A stretch of DNA of 43,246 bases from an uncultured Elusimicrobia bacterium. Lineage in GTDB: Bacteria; Elusimicrobiota; Elusimicrobia; Elusimicrobiales; UBA9959. The stretch lies in NCBI GenBank assembly GCA_903873295.1, contig CAIQNV010000030.1, positions 1-43,246 on the forward strand, given 5' to 3'. The notes beneath the pieces were generated by a model. It made no database searches, was not told where the DNA came from, and saw only the letters and a program-made list of their open reading frames with translations. Positions within the stretch are counted from its first letter, which is position 1; every line of letters begins with the position of its first letter. Both the position numbers and the translations under genes were made by a program. This document shows, piece after piece, positions 33,797 to 41,413 of this stretch.

Positions 33797-34345
33797 CTAT
33801 ATCGCAGCGCCGATATGCTCGTGCGCGTTAGGTATCACTATGCGGCTCACTACGGCGTCCTCGCCTATGGCCATTACGCCCGCCGTTACGGCGGTGCGCA
33901 CCGCGCCCGGCTCACCCACCACCGTGAAGTAGCCCTTTCCGCCTATGCCTTTACCCGTGTTCACTTCAGCGACGTGTACGAAGGCCGCCTTGGCGGCCGC
34001 GTCGGCGGCGAACAGCGCGGGAAGCGCTTCTTTTGTTTCCACTATGCCCACGGCCTCTATCTTGGCGGCCTTCACTTTTTTATTAAGGGCGGCCAGCGCG
34101 CCGGAATGCACGTTGCGTATTATGTGGCTGGCGACGAGAACATTGCCGGCTATCTCCCTGCCTTTGGCCAGGGAGGATTCCACCTCGCCCAGGGGCCCCG
34201 AGATCACGATGATGTATTTACCCTTGGAGATCGCCTGGTACACCTCGGGCTTTACGCCCGCGGCCTTGCACATGGCGTCCAGGGTTTCTATCCCCCTGGC
34301 TATCGACGAGAGTTCAACAAGTCCGAGCGAGATATTTGCCTGCAT
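33797..34345 (-). CDS. BMC-T shell protein (tandem BMC domain, trimer) 1
   Basis: 182 residues, two BMC domains: first SLGLVELSSIARGIETLDAM with pore loop ISKGKYIIVISG, second EAVGIVETKEALPALFAAD with GKGYFTVVGE and RIVIPNAHEH. Pseudohexameric trimer of the shell. AAGGAG seven bases before the ATG at 34345; an upstream frame to 34531 overlaps the aldehyde dehydrogenase and is discarded. The pore loop has no cysteine, unlike the second BMC-T. Confidence 0.93.
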   Translation of the reverse strand: MQANISLGLVELSSIARGIETLDAMCKAAGVKPEVYQAISKGKYIIVISGPLGEVESSLAKGREIAGNVLVASHIIRNVHSGALAALNKKVKAAKIEAVGIVETKEALPALFAADAAAKAAFVHVAEVNTGKGIGGKGYFTVVGEPGAVRTAVTAGVMAIGEDAVVSRIVIPNAHEHIGAAI

Positions 34346-34365
34346 ATAAATTCTCCTTAACTGCG

Positions 34366-35772
34366 CTACGCTATCCTGAGGTCTCCGACCACGCTGCACT
34401 GCAGGGGCCGCACGAAATGGCTGGTCTTGGTAATGCCGTCGCCGGTGGGCGTGCCAATGGACATGGAGGCGTAGCCTTCTCCCATGCCGAGGCCGTGCAG
34501 CGTGCAGCCGTTCTTTACAAAAATGGAGCACGCCATACGGCGGCCCATCTTGGTCATATTTTTTATGTTCGTGGAGTACATGCCGGCCGAATGATGGTTC
34601 TCTCCTTCCGCAAAGCGCGCCAGTTCTATGGCTGAGTCTATATCCTTGCAGAAAGTGACCGGCAGCACCGGCATAAGCTGCTCGCTGACCACAAAAGGGT
34701 GGTCGTTGGGCACTTCGGCCCAGAGCACACGGATCTCATCCGAAAGGTTCAGGCCTATGGACCTGGCTATCACCGACGGGTTCTTGCCGATAAAGTCGCG
34801 GTTTACCTTAGGTTCGCGGCCCGGCGTCAATATGGCCAGCTTTGAAAGCTGGTCCATCTGCGCCCCGCTGAGCTCATAAGCGCGCTGGTCGGAACGCATG
34901 GCTTCCAGGAAGCGCGCGCGCGCGGCCTCGACCACAATAACCTCTTTTTCCGCTATACACAGCACATTATTATCGAAGCCGCAGCCGTAAATTATTTCCC
35001 TGGCGCAATCCGGAAAAATTGCGGTTTCGTCCACCACTACCGGCGGGTTGCCGGGACCGGCGGCTATGGTTTTGCAGGGCTTGCCCGCGGTCATCGCAAC
35101 TTTTACTATGGCCGGGCCGCCGGTGACGATATTCATATGCGTGTCCGGATGGCACAGCAACTGCCTGGTGGCTTCCTGTGTGGGTTTGGCAATAGTAGTC
35201 AGCAGGTTGGCCGGGCCGCCCGCGGCCACTATGGCTTTATCAAGCACGCGCACCGCGTCGGCCACGCACCCTTTGGCGGCCGGGTGCGGCGAGAACACGA
35301 CCGCGTTCCCGGCGGATAATATCCCTATCGCATTGCTGAGAATGGTGGCCACGGCGTTAGTGGAAGGGGTTATGGCCGCCACCACTCCGAAAGGCGCGTA
35401 TTCAATCAGGGTAAGCCCTTTATCCCCGGTATAAGACACGGCGCGCAGGTCTTCAACTCCGGGAGTTCCGTCGATGCAGACCATGTTCTTAATGACCTTA
35501 TCTTCCACGCGGCCCATGCCGGTCTCGGCTACGGCCATTTCCGCCCAGCGCCTGGCATTCGCGCGGGAAACCCCGCGTATCGCTTCTATTATTTTTTCTC
35601 GCGCCGCCAGACCCAGCTCCTGGAAGCCCGGCTGCGCCCTGGACGCGGCGCTGACAGCCTCATCCACGGTGTCGAACACCGGTCCGCCCGACGGCGCGGC
35701 GGCAGGCCGGGCGTCGAGGTTCTTAACGACCTCGGCCACTATTTTCCGCAAATCTTCTTCGCTGAGGGACAT
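34366..35772 (-). CDS. CoA-acylating aldehyde dehydrogenase (PduP/EutE type)
   Basis: 468 residues. Encapsulation peptide at 1-20 (SEEDLRKIVAEVVKNLD), linker, then the acylating aldehyde dehydrogenase domain: EYAPFGVVAAITPSTN, GPGNPPVVVDET, catalytic Cys272 in FDNNVLCIAEKE, NHHSAGMYS and GGGYASM-like MGEGYASMSIGTPTG. Oxidises acetaldehyde from DeoC to acetyl-CoA with NAD+ and CoA inside the shell. Between BMC-P and BMC-T genes. Confidence 0.96.
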   Translation of the reverse strand: MSLSEEDLRKIVAEVVKNLDARPAAAPSGGPVFDTVDEAVSAASRAQPGFQELGLAAREKIIEAIRGVSRANARRWAEMAVAETGMGRVEDKVIKNMVCIDGTPGVEDLRAVSYTGDKGLTLIEYAPFGVVAAITPSTNAVATILSNAIGILSAGNAVVFSPHPAAKGCVADAVRVLDKAIVAAGGPANLLTTIAKPTQEATRQLLCHPDTHMNIVTGGPAIVKVAMTAGKPCKTIAAGPGNPPVVVDETAIFPDCAREIIYGCGFDNNVLCIAEKEVIVVEAARARFLEAMRSDQRAYELSGAQMDQLSKLAILTPGREPKVNRDFIGKNPSVIARSIGLNLSDEIRVLWAEVPNDHPFVVSEQLMPVLPVTFCKDIDSAIELARFAEGENHHSAGMYSTNIKNMTKMGRRMACSIFVKNGCTLHGLGMGEGYASMSIGTPTGDGITKTSHFVRPLQCSVVGDLRIA

Positions 35773-35784
35773 GTGAGCTCCGCT

Positions 35785-36090
35785 CTACAGCATCTTGTTG
35801 ACGGATTTCTTGAACACCACTTTGCCTTCTTTCTCTATGGTGTCCACTATCGCGAAAATCGTGCAGTCTACCGGCGTGTTCTCGGTCTTCGAGGTCTGGC
35901 GCGCGCTGGAGCCCTGCACCAGCAGGACCAGTTCGCCCGTACCCGCGCCGACGGCGTCTATGCCGACCAGGGTGTTGCCCCGCGGCTTGTCGTCAAGGCC
36001 CACCGGCTGCACCATCAGCAGCTTGGTGCCCACAAGTTTATCGTCCTTGCGGGTACAGACCACGTTACCCACTACTCGTGCAAAAAGCAT
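35785..36090 (-). CDS. BMC-P vertex protein 3
   Basis: 101 residues: FARVVGNVVCTRKDDKLVG, VGAGTGELVLLVQGSSAR, IFAIVDTI, with a basic C-terminal tail. Ribosome site GGAGG seven bases before ATG. Third EutN/CcmL pentamer paralogue of the locus. Confidence 0.95.
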   Translation of the reverse strand: MLFARVVGNVVCTRKDDKLVGTKLLMVQPVGLDDKPRGNTLVGIDAVGAGTGELVLLVQGSSARQTSKTENTPVDCTIFAIVDTIEKEGKVVFKKSVNKML

Positions 36091-36112
36091 AAAACCTCCG
36101 AAAACGGCAGGC

Positions 36113-36202
36113 GAGAGTCGGGAGTCATGGGTCGAGAGTCCAGTGGAACGGGGAAACTTTAATAATTCCCCCGACTCCCGACTCCCGACCCTCGACTCTT
36201 GG
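36113..36202. repeat. Intergenic inverted repeat with (GTCGGGAGTC)-type units
   Basis: The left part contains GAGAGTCGGGAGTC and GTCGAGAGTCC; the right part contains their complements (GACTCCCGACTCCCGACCC, TCGACTCTTGG). An inner GGGGAA/TTCCCC hairpin encloses an AT loop. The element fills the gap between the second BMC-H gene and the third BMC-P gene inside an otherwise tight operon. Confidence 0.75.
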
Positions 36203-36203
36203 A

Positions 36204-36488
36204 CTATTTCTTCTTGGCGTCGCTTATCGGCAGTTTGCCTTCAAGGTCGCCGTGGGGCTGCGGGATGACATGCACGCTCACCAGTTCGCCCACTTTCTGG
36301 GCGGCAGCGGCGCCGGCATCGCAGGCGGCACGGCAGGCGGCCACTTCGCCCCTGAAAAGAATGGTCACGAGGCCCGAGCCGATCTTTTCGTAGCCGACGA
36401 TCTTTACGTTGGCGGCTTTCACGGCGGCGTCAGCCGCTTCCACGCAGGCCACGAGGCCCTTTGTTTCTATCATTCCAAGTGCGTCCAT
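36204..36488 (-). CDS. BMC-H shell protein (hexamer) 2
   Basis: 94 residues, one BMC domain: [51 protein letters not shown]. Hexamer-forming facet protein, paralogue of the one at 31427-31723. Good GGAGG ribosome site. Confidence 0.96.
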   Translation of the reverse strand: MDALGMIETKGLVACVEAADAAVKAANVKIVGYEKIGSGLVTILFRGEVAACRAACDAGAAAAQKVGELVSVHVIPQPHGDLEGKLPISDAKKK

Positions 36489-36528
36489 TATATCCTCCGG
36501 TAACTATTTAAGCTAAAGCAAAATCGCA

Positions 36529-37161
36529 TCAGACTATGAACGCGGCATCGCCGTTCTTCATGCCCGCGGCGTTGGCTTCTTCCACGTCGAGATGAAGCTC
36601 CAGCGCGAACTGGTCCGAGACGCGGCACAGCACGCGCTCGTAGATGGCTTCCCGTTCGGTGCCGCGGCCGCAGAGCACCCGCACTTCCTGGCCGTCTTTC
36701 ACCTTATATTGCGCGGCTTCCGTCGTCAGGAAATGTATATGGCGTTTAGACATGATAACGCCTTTATTAAGGACTACTGTCCCCCTGGGCCCTACCAGCT
36801 TTATGCCCGGAGTGTTGTCCAGCTTGCCGGAATCTCGGATCGGAGGCTCTACGCCCAGCTTGCGCGCGTCGGCGGCCGAGACTTCCACCTGGCTGTATTT
36901 TCTGTAGGGGCCGATCATCCGCACGTCTTTAATGGAACCCTTCGGGCCCTCCAGCGTGAACAGCTCCTTGCAGGCGTACTGACCGGGCTGCTTTACGGGC
37001 TTAAGCTGTGTGTCGTCGCACTCTGCGCCGAACAGGGTTTTGAAATCCTCCTTGGTCAGATGTATGTGGCGGTTGGAAATGCCCACCGGCACCGGCATAG
37101 AAGACCGCTCCTCGCGGAGCTTTATGTCTTCCACCATCTCTTTAACAATTTTTTCGTCCAT
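36529..37161 (-). CDS. pduL: PduL-type phosphotransacylase
   Basis: 210 residues. An N-terminal amphipathic helix (EKIVKEMVEDIKLRE) is likely an encapsulation peptide. PduL zinc motifs VGISNRHIHLT and MSKRHIHFLT are in the two beta-barrels, with GPYRKYSQVEVS between. Converts acetyl-CoA and phosphate to acetyl-phosphate, recycling CoA inside the shell. 22 bases from tpiA. Confidence 0.95.
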   Translation of the reverse strand: MDEKIVKEMVEDIKLREERSSMPVPVGISNRHIHLTKEDFKTLFGAECDDTQLKPVKQPGQYACKELFTLEGPKGSIKDVRMIGPYRKYSQVEVSAADARKLGVEPPIRDSGKLDNTPGIKLVGPRGTVVLNKGVIMSKRHIHFLTTEAAQYKVKDGQEVRVLCGRGTEREAIYERVLCRVSDQFALELHLDVEEANAAGMKNGDAAFIV

Positions 37162-37183
37162 TTTGTTGTATCCCTTTTGATGT

Positions 37184-37963
37184 TTATCTTGAAAGCACGG
37201 CCTGAAAATGTATCACGCGCAGGAACTTGTCGGCCTTGAGGCTTTCCCCGCCTACCAGCGCGCCGTCTATGTCGGGCTGTGACATAAGCTCGTCCACGTT
37301 ATCGGCCTTCACCGAGCCGCCGTAAAGCACGCGCACGGACTCGGCGTAAGGCCGGCCGTAAACGCGTTCCATCTGCTTGCGCACGAAAACGTGGGCGTCC
37401 TGCGCCTGGTCGGGAGTGGCGGTCTTGCCGGTGCCGATAGCCCAGACGGGCTCGTAGGCTATTACGACTTTGGAGGCCTCGGCGGCGGTGATGCCGGCGA
37501 AGGCGCCGTTAAGCTGGGTTTCGAGGACGCGGTAGGTTCTCTGGCTCTCGCGCTCTTCAAGGGTTTCGCCTATGCACAGCACGGGCACGAGGTTCGCCTT
37601 TATGGCGGCCTTGACTTTTTTATTCACTATCTCGTCGGTCTCGAGGAAGATCTTGCGGCGCTCGGAGTGGCCGATGATGGCGTGGGTGCAGCCCGCGTCT
37701 ATTATCTGCGAAGGGGACACGGCCCCGGTAAAAGCGCCTTTTTCTTCCCAGGCGACATCCTGCGAAGAAAGGAATATTTTTGAGCCGGCCAGCGCGGCCT
37801 TCGCGGCGTGCAGGCAGGTAAATCCGGGGGCGAGGAGCACTTCATGCTTAAGGTCGGGATCGAGCCCTTTCTTTATGGCGGCGGCCAGGTCGGCGGCCTC
37901 CTTGGAAGTAAGATGCATTTTCCAGTTGCCGGCGATCATGGGAATACGTTTAGTAGAAGCCAT
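37184..37963 (-). CDS. tpiA: Triose-phosphate isomerase
   Basis: 259 residues. GNWKMH (Lys12-type), catalytic His in AIIGHSERR, catalytic Glu in AYEPVWAIGTG, phosphate loop YGGSVKADN. Interconverts glyceraldehyde-3-phosphate and DHAP. Its place in the BMC operon, upstream of pduL, suggests handling of the triose made by DeoC. No encapsulation peptide, so probably cytosolic. May also be the cell's only TpiA. Confidence 0.96.
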   Translation of the reverse strand: MASTKRIPMIAGNWKMHLTSKEAADLAAAIKKGLDPDLKHEVLLAPGFTCLHAAKAALAGSKIFLSSQDVAWEEKGAFTGAVSPSQIIDAGCTHAIIGHSERRKIFLETDEIVNKKVKAAIKANLVPVLCIGETLEERESQRTYRVLETQLNGAFAGITAAEASKVVIAYEPVWAIGTGKTATPDQAQDAHVFVRKQMERVYGRPYAESVRVLYGGSVKADNVDELMSQPDIDGALVGGESLKADKFLRVIHFQAVLSR

Positions 37964-37989
37964 TGGGTCTCCTTATTTAGTTAATATTT

Positions 37990-37995
37990 ATTATA
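37990..37995 (-). promoter_or_regulatory. Candidate -10 box upstream of tpiA
   Basis: A perfect TATAAT on the minus strand lies in a very AT-rich stretch 26 bases before the tpiA ATG. No convincing -35 hexamer. It would allow a second transcript for the structural genes of the locus. Confidence 0.35.
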
Positions 37996-38081
37996 TAAAT
38001 TTTAGCGTTCGTGAGTATCGCTTGCCTTGGGAGAGGCGGCGGAGGCCTGCATCCACGCTCCAGGGCCGGGGTCTATAATGG

Positions 38082-38122
38082 CGGGACTATGCGGGGGATA
38101 AATGAGAACCCGCCCCGTCCCG
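38082..38122. other. Hairpin in the tpiA / BMC-T spacer
   Basis: CGGGAC (38082-38087) and GCGGG (38091-38095) pair with CCCGC (38109-38113) and GTCCCG (38117-38122). There is no T run on the minus strand, so it is not a classic terminator. The 190-base gap is the largest in the BMC locus. Confidence 0.45.
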
Positions 38123-38152
38123 ATTAACGTCCGAGGAATATGCCTAAAAGCG

Positions 38153-38701
38153 TTAAATAATCTCCCGAAGGAGTTCCTGGCGGGGTTGGGGGATGACAAC
38201 TTTTTCAACCAAGAGGCCTTTTTTGGCTACGACTGCGGCGCCGGCGGCTACGGCGGTCTCCGCGGCGGCGACAGAGCCGGTCAGAGTGACGAAGGCTTTG
38301 CCTCCGAGGGCCATGGCAAGACGGATCTCGAGGAGTTTTACAGGGGCGGCTTTGACGGCGGCGTCGGCGGCCTCTACCAGCGCGGAAACGGAGAAGGCTT
38401 CTATTATACCGAGGGATTCAAGACCTTCAACTACCGTGGTTCCGGCTATGGCGGGAAAAACATCGGGGTGGATATTCGGGACGACAAAACTATCCACAAG
38501 AGCGTGCGCCGCTTTCGCCGAACCGGCTTCCACGGCGGCGTTCACGTCGCCCACGTCCCCGGCAAGAAGGATGATATATTTGCCCGGGCAAATTGAGCGC
38601 GATAACAGCAGTTTAATATTCGCCGTTTTAAGCATGGCGTCGGCCGCTTCCATGCCCTTGGCAATACTTGAAAGTTCCACCCCGCCTATTGCGTTAAGCA
38701 T
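38153..38701 (-). CDS. BMC-T shell protein 2, PduT-like with Fe-S cysteine
   Basis: 182 residues, two BMC domains: GGVELSSIAKGMEAADAM and LGIIEAFSVSALVEAADAA. The first-domain pore loop is SRSICPGKY with Cys38, the position and context of the cysteine that holds a [4Fe-4S] cluster at the PduT pore. The ATG at 38701 overlaps the end of the pduS-like gene by 8 bases; an upstream frame to 38788 is discarded. Probably passes electrons between the lumen and the cytosol together with the PduS-like protein. Confidence 0.92.
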   Translation of the reverse strand: MLNAIGGVELSSIAKGMEAADAMLKTANIKLLLSRSICPGKYIILLAGDVGDVNAAVEAGSAKAAHALVDSFVVPNIHPDVFPAIAGTTVVEGLESLGIIEAFSVSALVEAADAAVKAAPVKLLEIRLAMALGGKAFVTLTGSVAAAETAVAAGAAVVAKKGLLVEKVVIPQPRQELLREII

Positions 38702-40082
38702 AAATCTCCACGTACTTCGGGTTAACTTTACCGACGGTGCCGGAGATGCTCGCGTGCACCGGGCAGCCCAGCTTGTCGGCGGGAACATCCCCCACCACCG
38801 CGCCTTTCTCCACCTTCTGCCCCTCTTTCACCGACGGGACGCAGGGCGCGCCGATATGCTGGCTCATTAAAATTTTTACGCGGGAAGGCTTATACGAAAC
38901 CTCCGTCCAGGGGGCATCCTTGTTGTAATCTTCCAGGCCCAGCCGCCGGACAAGTCTGGACACAGGCACCTTGCGGAAATCCCTCACGGGATGGACCTCC
39001 GGAGCGCGCCCGGTATTTATGGCTGAATTCTTAAAGCCCATTTTTAGCTCGCGCAGGTCGGACTTAGCGGCAACGCAAGCCTCGCGGGGGTTCAGCCCCT
39101 CGGGGCAGGAATAAAGGCTGCACAGCGAACATTCGCAGCACAGCAGGCCATATTGACTGTGCAGTTTGCGTCTGTTCGCGACAACATTATCGTTGAATTG
39201 TGTCGCTTCGCTCCACCCGGGCCCGCCGGAGAAAAGCATGGTGCGCATCACGCGGTGCGGCTGCACATTGTGCCCCAGCAAATAGCGCGGGCAGAGCTCG
39301 GTGCAGAAAGAGCACTGGTCGCAAACCGAACGGCCTATGCGGGAAAATACGGGGCGGCTCTGCGCCTTCCTGACGATAAGCGGATGCGTCTTCGGCAAAA
39401 CGATTATGCCCGCTGAAGCCTTAACGACCGGGGCGTCGAAATCAGTCATGACCTTGCCCATCATAGGTCCGCCGTCTATGAAAGCGGGGTCTTTTATGGT
39501 GAAGCCGCCGCACAGGTCAACAGCCTCGCGCCAGGTTATACCGACGGGAACCTTGAAAGTCGCCGGCTTTTTTACGGCGCCGTTTACGGTGATAAACGTT
39601 TCGGTGACGGGCCGGCCGGGAAAGGCGGCGTTATAAAGGGTTTCGACATTACAGACCACGCAGCCGACTTCAAGAGGAATGCCTCCGGGCGGGACGATGC
39701 GGCCGGTGGCCTCGTAGACCAGGCACTGCTCGTCGCCGGCGGGGTAATAGTCGCCCAGCTTCAGCACGGAGATGTTTTTGCGGCCCTTCGCCATTTCCTC
39801 CAGGCGCGGAATAAGCCTCTCGTGCTTCTTCTTTATGCCGAGGATCCCCCGCTTCGCGCCCACGGCCCGCATAAGCAGCTCAAGCCCGTCGAAAACCTTT
39901 TCCGGGAAATATTCCAGTATCTTCTGGTCCTTCTTGAGCAGCGGTTCGCACTCGGCCGCGTTCGCAAGCGCGTACTCGGCCTTCCCCTGCGCTTTCACAT
40001 AGGAAGGAAAACCCGCGCCGCCGGCCCCTACTACTCCGGCGCTGCGCAGGTTTTCGCTGAATTCGGCTGAAAAGTCGGACAT
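38694..40082 (-). CDS. PduS-like RnfC-family flavo/iron-sulfur protein
   Basis: 462 residues. GVVGAGGAGFPSYVK (NADH/FMN site), RnfC-type core with GDEQCLVYEATGR and GGIPLEVGCVVCNVET, SLBB segment, then two [4Fe-4S] motifs: C254/C257/C260/C264 (CDQCSFCTELCP) and C315/C318/C321/C326. C-terminal barrel-sandwich segment (PCVPSVKEGQKVEKGAVVGDV). In Pdu compartments PduS reduces cobalamin. Here no B12 enzyme is visible, so a role in NADH reoxidation with the Fe-S BMC-T is inferred. Confidence 0.93.
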   Translation of the reverse strand: MSDFSAEFSENLRSAGVVGAGGAGFPSYVKAQGKAEYALANAAECEPLLKKDQKILEYFPEKVFDGLELLMRAVGAKRGILGIKKKHERLIPRLEEMAKGRKNISVLKLGDYYPAGDEQCLVYEATGRIVPPGGIPLEVGCVVCNVETLYNAAFPGRPVTETFITVNGAVKKPATFKVPVGITWREAVDLCGGFTIKDPAFIDGGPMMGKVMTDFDAPVVKASAGIIVLPKTHPLIVRKAQSRPVFSRIGRSVCDQCSFCTELCPRYLLGHNVQPHRVMRTMLFSGGPGWSEATQFNDNVVANRRKLHSQYGLLCCECSLCSLYSCPEGLNPREACVAAKSDLRELKMGFKNSAINTGRAPEVHPVRDFRKVPVSRLVRRLGLEDYNKDAPWTEVSYKPSRVKILMSQHIGAPCVPSVKEGQKVEKGAVVGDVPADKLGCPVHASISGTVGKVNPKYVEIYA

Positions 40083-40097
40083 TAATGACTTAGGCGG

Positions 40098-41327
40098 CTA
40101 CTTGACCGCGACCAGGCGCTTCTTGACGGCGGTGGCGAGGCGCTTTATTCCCTCTTCAATATCTTCGGGGGTGGGATAGGAGAAATTCAGGCGCATGGTG
40201 TTTTTGCCGGAACCGTCGCAATGGAAAGCGGAGCCTATCACATAGGCCACATTTTCTTTAAGCGCGTCGGCGAACATCTCGTCGGCGCTCATACCTTCGG
40301 GCAGGCGCACCCACAGGAAAAGGCCGCCCTCGGGTTTTGTCCAGGTGACGCCTTCGGGCATATATTTTTTAAGCGCGGCCACCATGGTGTCTTTCTTCAG
40401 CTTGTAGGTCTTCTTGATGACCTCGATGTGCGTTTCGAAGTAGCCGGTGCGCAGGAAATCCGCCGCGATAAGCTGGTTAAGGCTCGACGTGCAGAGGTCG
40501 AGAGACTGCTTCAGGATCTCCATCTTCTTGATGATCTGGGGATGGGCGAGGATGACGCCGAGGCGCAGGCCGGGCGCGAAGGTTTTCGAGAAGGTGAACA
40601 GCGAAATGATGTTATTGGTCTTGCGGGTCTGCTGGTCCATGCGGTAAAGCATGTCGGGCGCTTTGCCTTCGAAGCGTATCTGGCGGTAGGGAGAGTCCTC
40701 TATTATGGCCACGTCGTATTTCTCGGAAAGCTCTATCACTTTTTTGCGCTTCTTCGCGGAAAGCGTCACGCCGCTGGGATTCTGGAAGTCGGGCACCAGG
40801 TAGACGAATTTGTAATGTTCGTCCTGGCCTCTGAGCCAGATAAGCTTTTCTTCAAGCTCGTCGGTGCTTATCCCGTCGTCTTCCAGCTTGACCCCGATGA
40901 AGTCCGCGCCGTAGGACTTGAACACCTGCAGCCCGCCCATGTAGCTGGGCATTTCCACCAGCACGGGGTCGGAAGCGTCTATGAACAGGCGCCCCACCAT
41001 GTCCAGCGCCTGCTGGGAGGCCGTGGTAATTATCAGGTTCTCCGGCTTCGCGTCTATGCCCTCGTGCTTCTTGAGGAACTTGATGAACTCCTCTTTCAAC
41101 TCGGGCAGGCCGTCGGTAGGCCCGTACTGCAGCGCCACCTTGCCCTTTTTGGCCATTATTTCTTTCACCGAGTCAGCCACAAAATCATAAGGAAAATGCT
41201 CGGGGTCGGGCAGGCCGCCCGCGAAAGAGATAATGCCGGGCTTATTGGTTATTTTAAGGAGTTCACGGATCACGGAAGCTTTGGTGCGCCGGGGGGCGGT
41301 GGCGATATTCTTTGTGATGTCGATCAT
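40098..41327 (-). CDS. PLP-dependent class I/II aminotransferase (2-aminoadipate type)
   Basis: 409 residues, fold type I. ISFAGGLPDPEHFP, ITTASQQALDMVGRLF, YLVPDFQNPSG, Schiff-base Lys in FTFSKTFAPGLRLG, RLNFSYPTPEDI. Resembles LysN/ArAT-like broad-specificity aminotransferases. It is the first gene of the BMC operon run, 15 bases before pduS, with a good GGAGG ribosome site and its own promoter. No aminotransferase step belongs to the deoxyribose route, so its link to the compartment is unclear. Confidence 0.9.
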   Translation of the reverse strand: MIDITKNIATAPRRTKASVIRELLKITNKPGIISFAGGLPDPEHFPYDFVADSVKEIMAKKGKVALQYGPTDGLPELKEEFIKFLKKHEGIDAKPENLIITTASQQALDMVGRLFIDASDPVLVEMPSYMGGLQVFKSYGADFIGVKLEDDGISTDELEEKLIWLRGQDEHYKFVYLVPDFQNPSGVTLSAKKRKKVIELSEKYDVAIIEDSPYRQIRFEGKAPDMLYRMDQQTRKTNNIISLFTFSKTFAPGLRLGVILAHPQIIKKMEILKQSLDLCTSSLNQLIAADFLRTGYFETHIEVIKKTYKLKKDTMVAALKKYMPEGVTWTKPEGGLFLWVRLPEGMSADEMFADALKENVAYVIGSAFHCDGSGKNTMRLNFSYPTPEDIEEGIKRLATAVKKRLVAVK

Positions 41328-41368
41328 AAGTTCCTCCGCTTGGCTTCAGATTTTTTTGACCTAAAGAT

Positions 41369-41397
41369 AATTTACTCAATTAAGCATGCTAATTCAA
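41369..41397 (-). promoter_or_regulatory. Promoter with an operator-like palindrome in the spacer
   Basis: On the minus strand, TTGAAT (41392-41397), a 17-base spacer and TAAATT (41369-41374) precede the aminotransferase gene by about 40 bases. The spacer is almost wholly a palindrome, AATT(A)AGCATGCTAATT (41378-41394), a good candidate repressor site. Confidence 0.5.
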
Positions 41398-41413
41398 GCT
41401 AAAAAGGCGGCCC

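Noticed and set aside
34346-34531. N-terminal extension of the first BMC-T
   Set aside because: It is the aldehyde dehydrogenase gene read in another frame; a strong ribosome site supports the start at 34345.
36113-36202. CRISPR-like array
   Set aside because: The units are inverted, irregular and without spacers of constant length, and no cas genes are present.
38074-38079. TATAAT on the plus strand before a short plus-strand frame
   Set aside because: No -35 and the frame is opposite the BMC-T gene with no recognisable product.
38702-38788. N-terminal extension of the PduT-like BMC-T
   Set aside because: It lies in the pduS-like gene and has no BMC-like sequence; the BMC domain starts at 38701.
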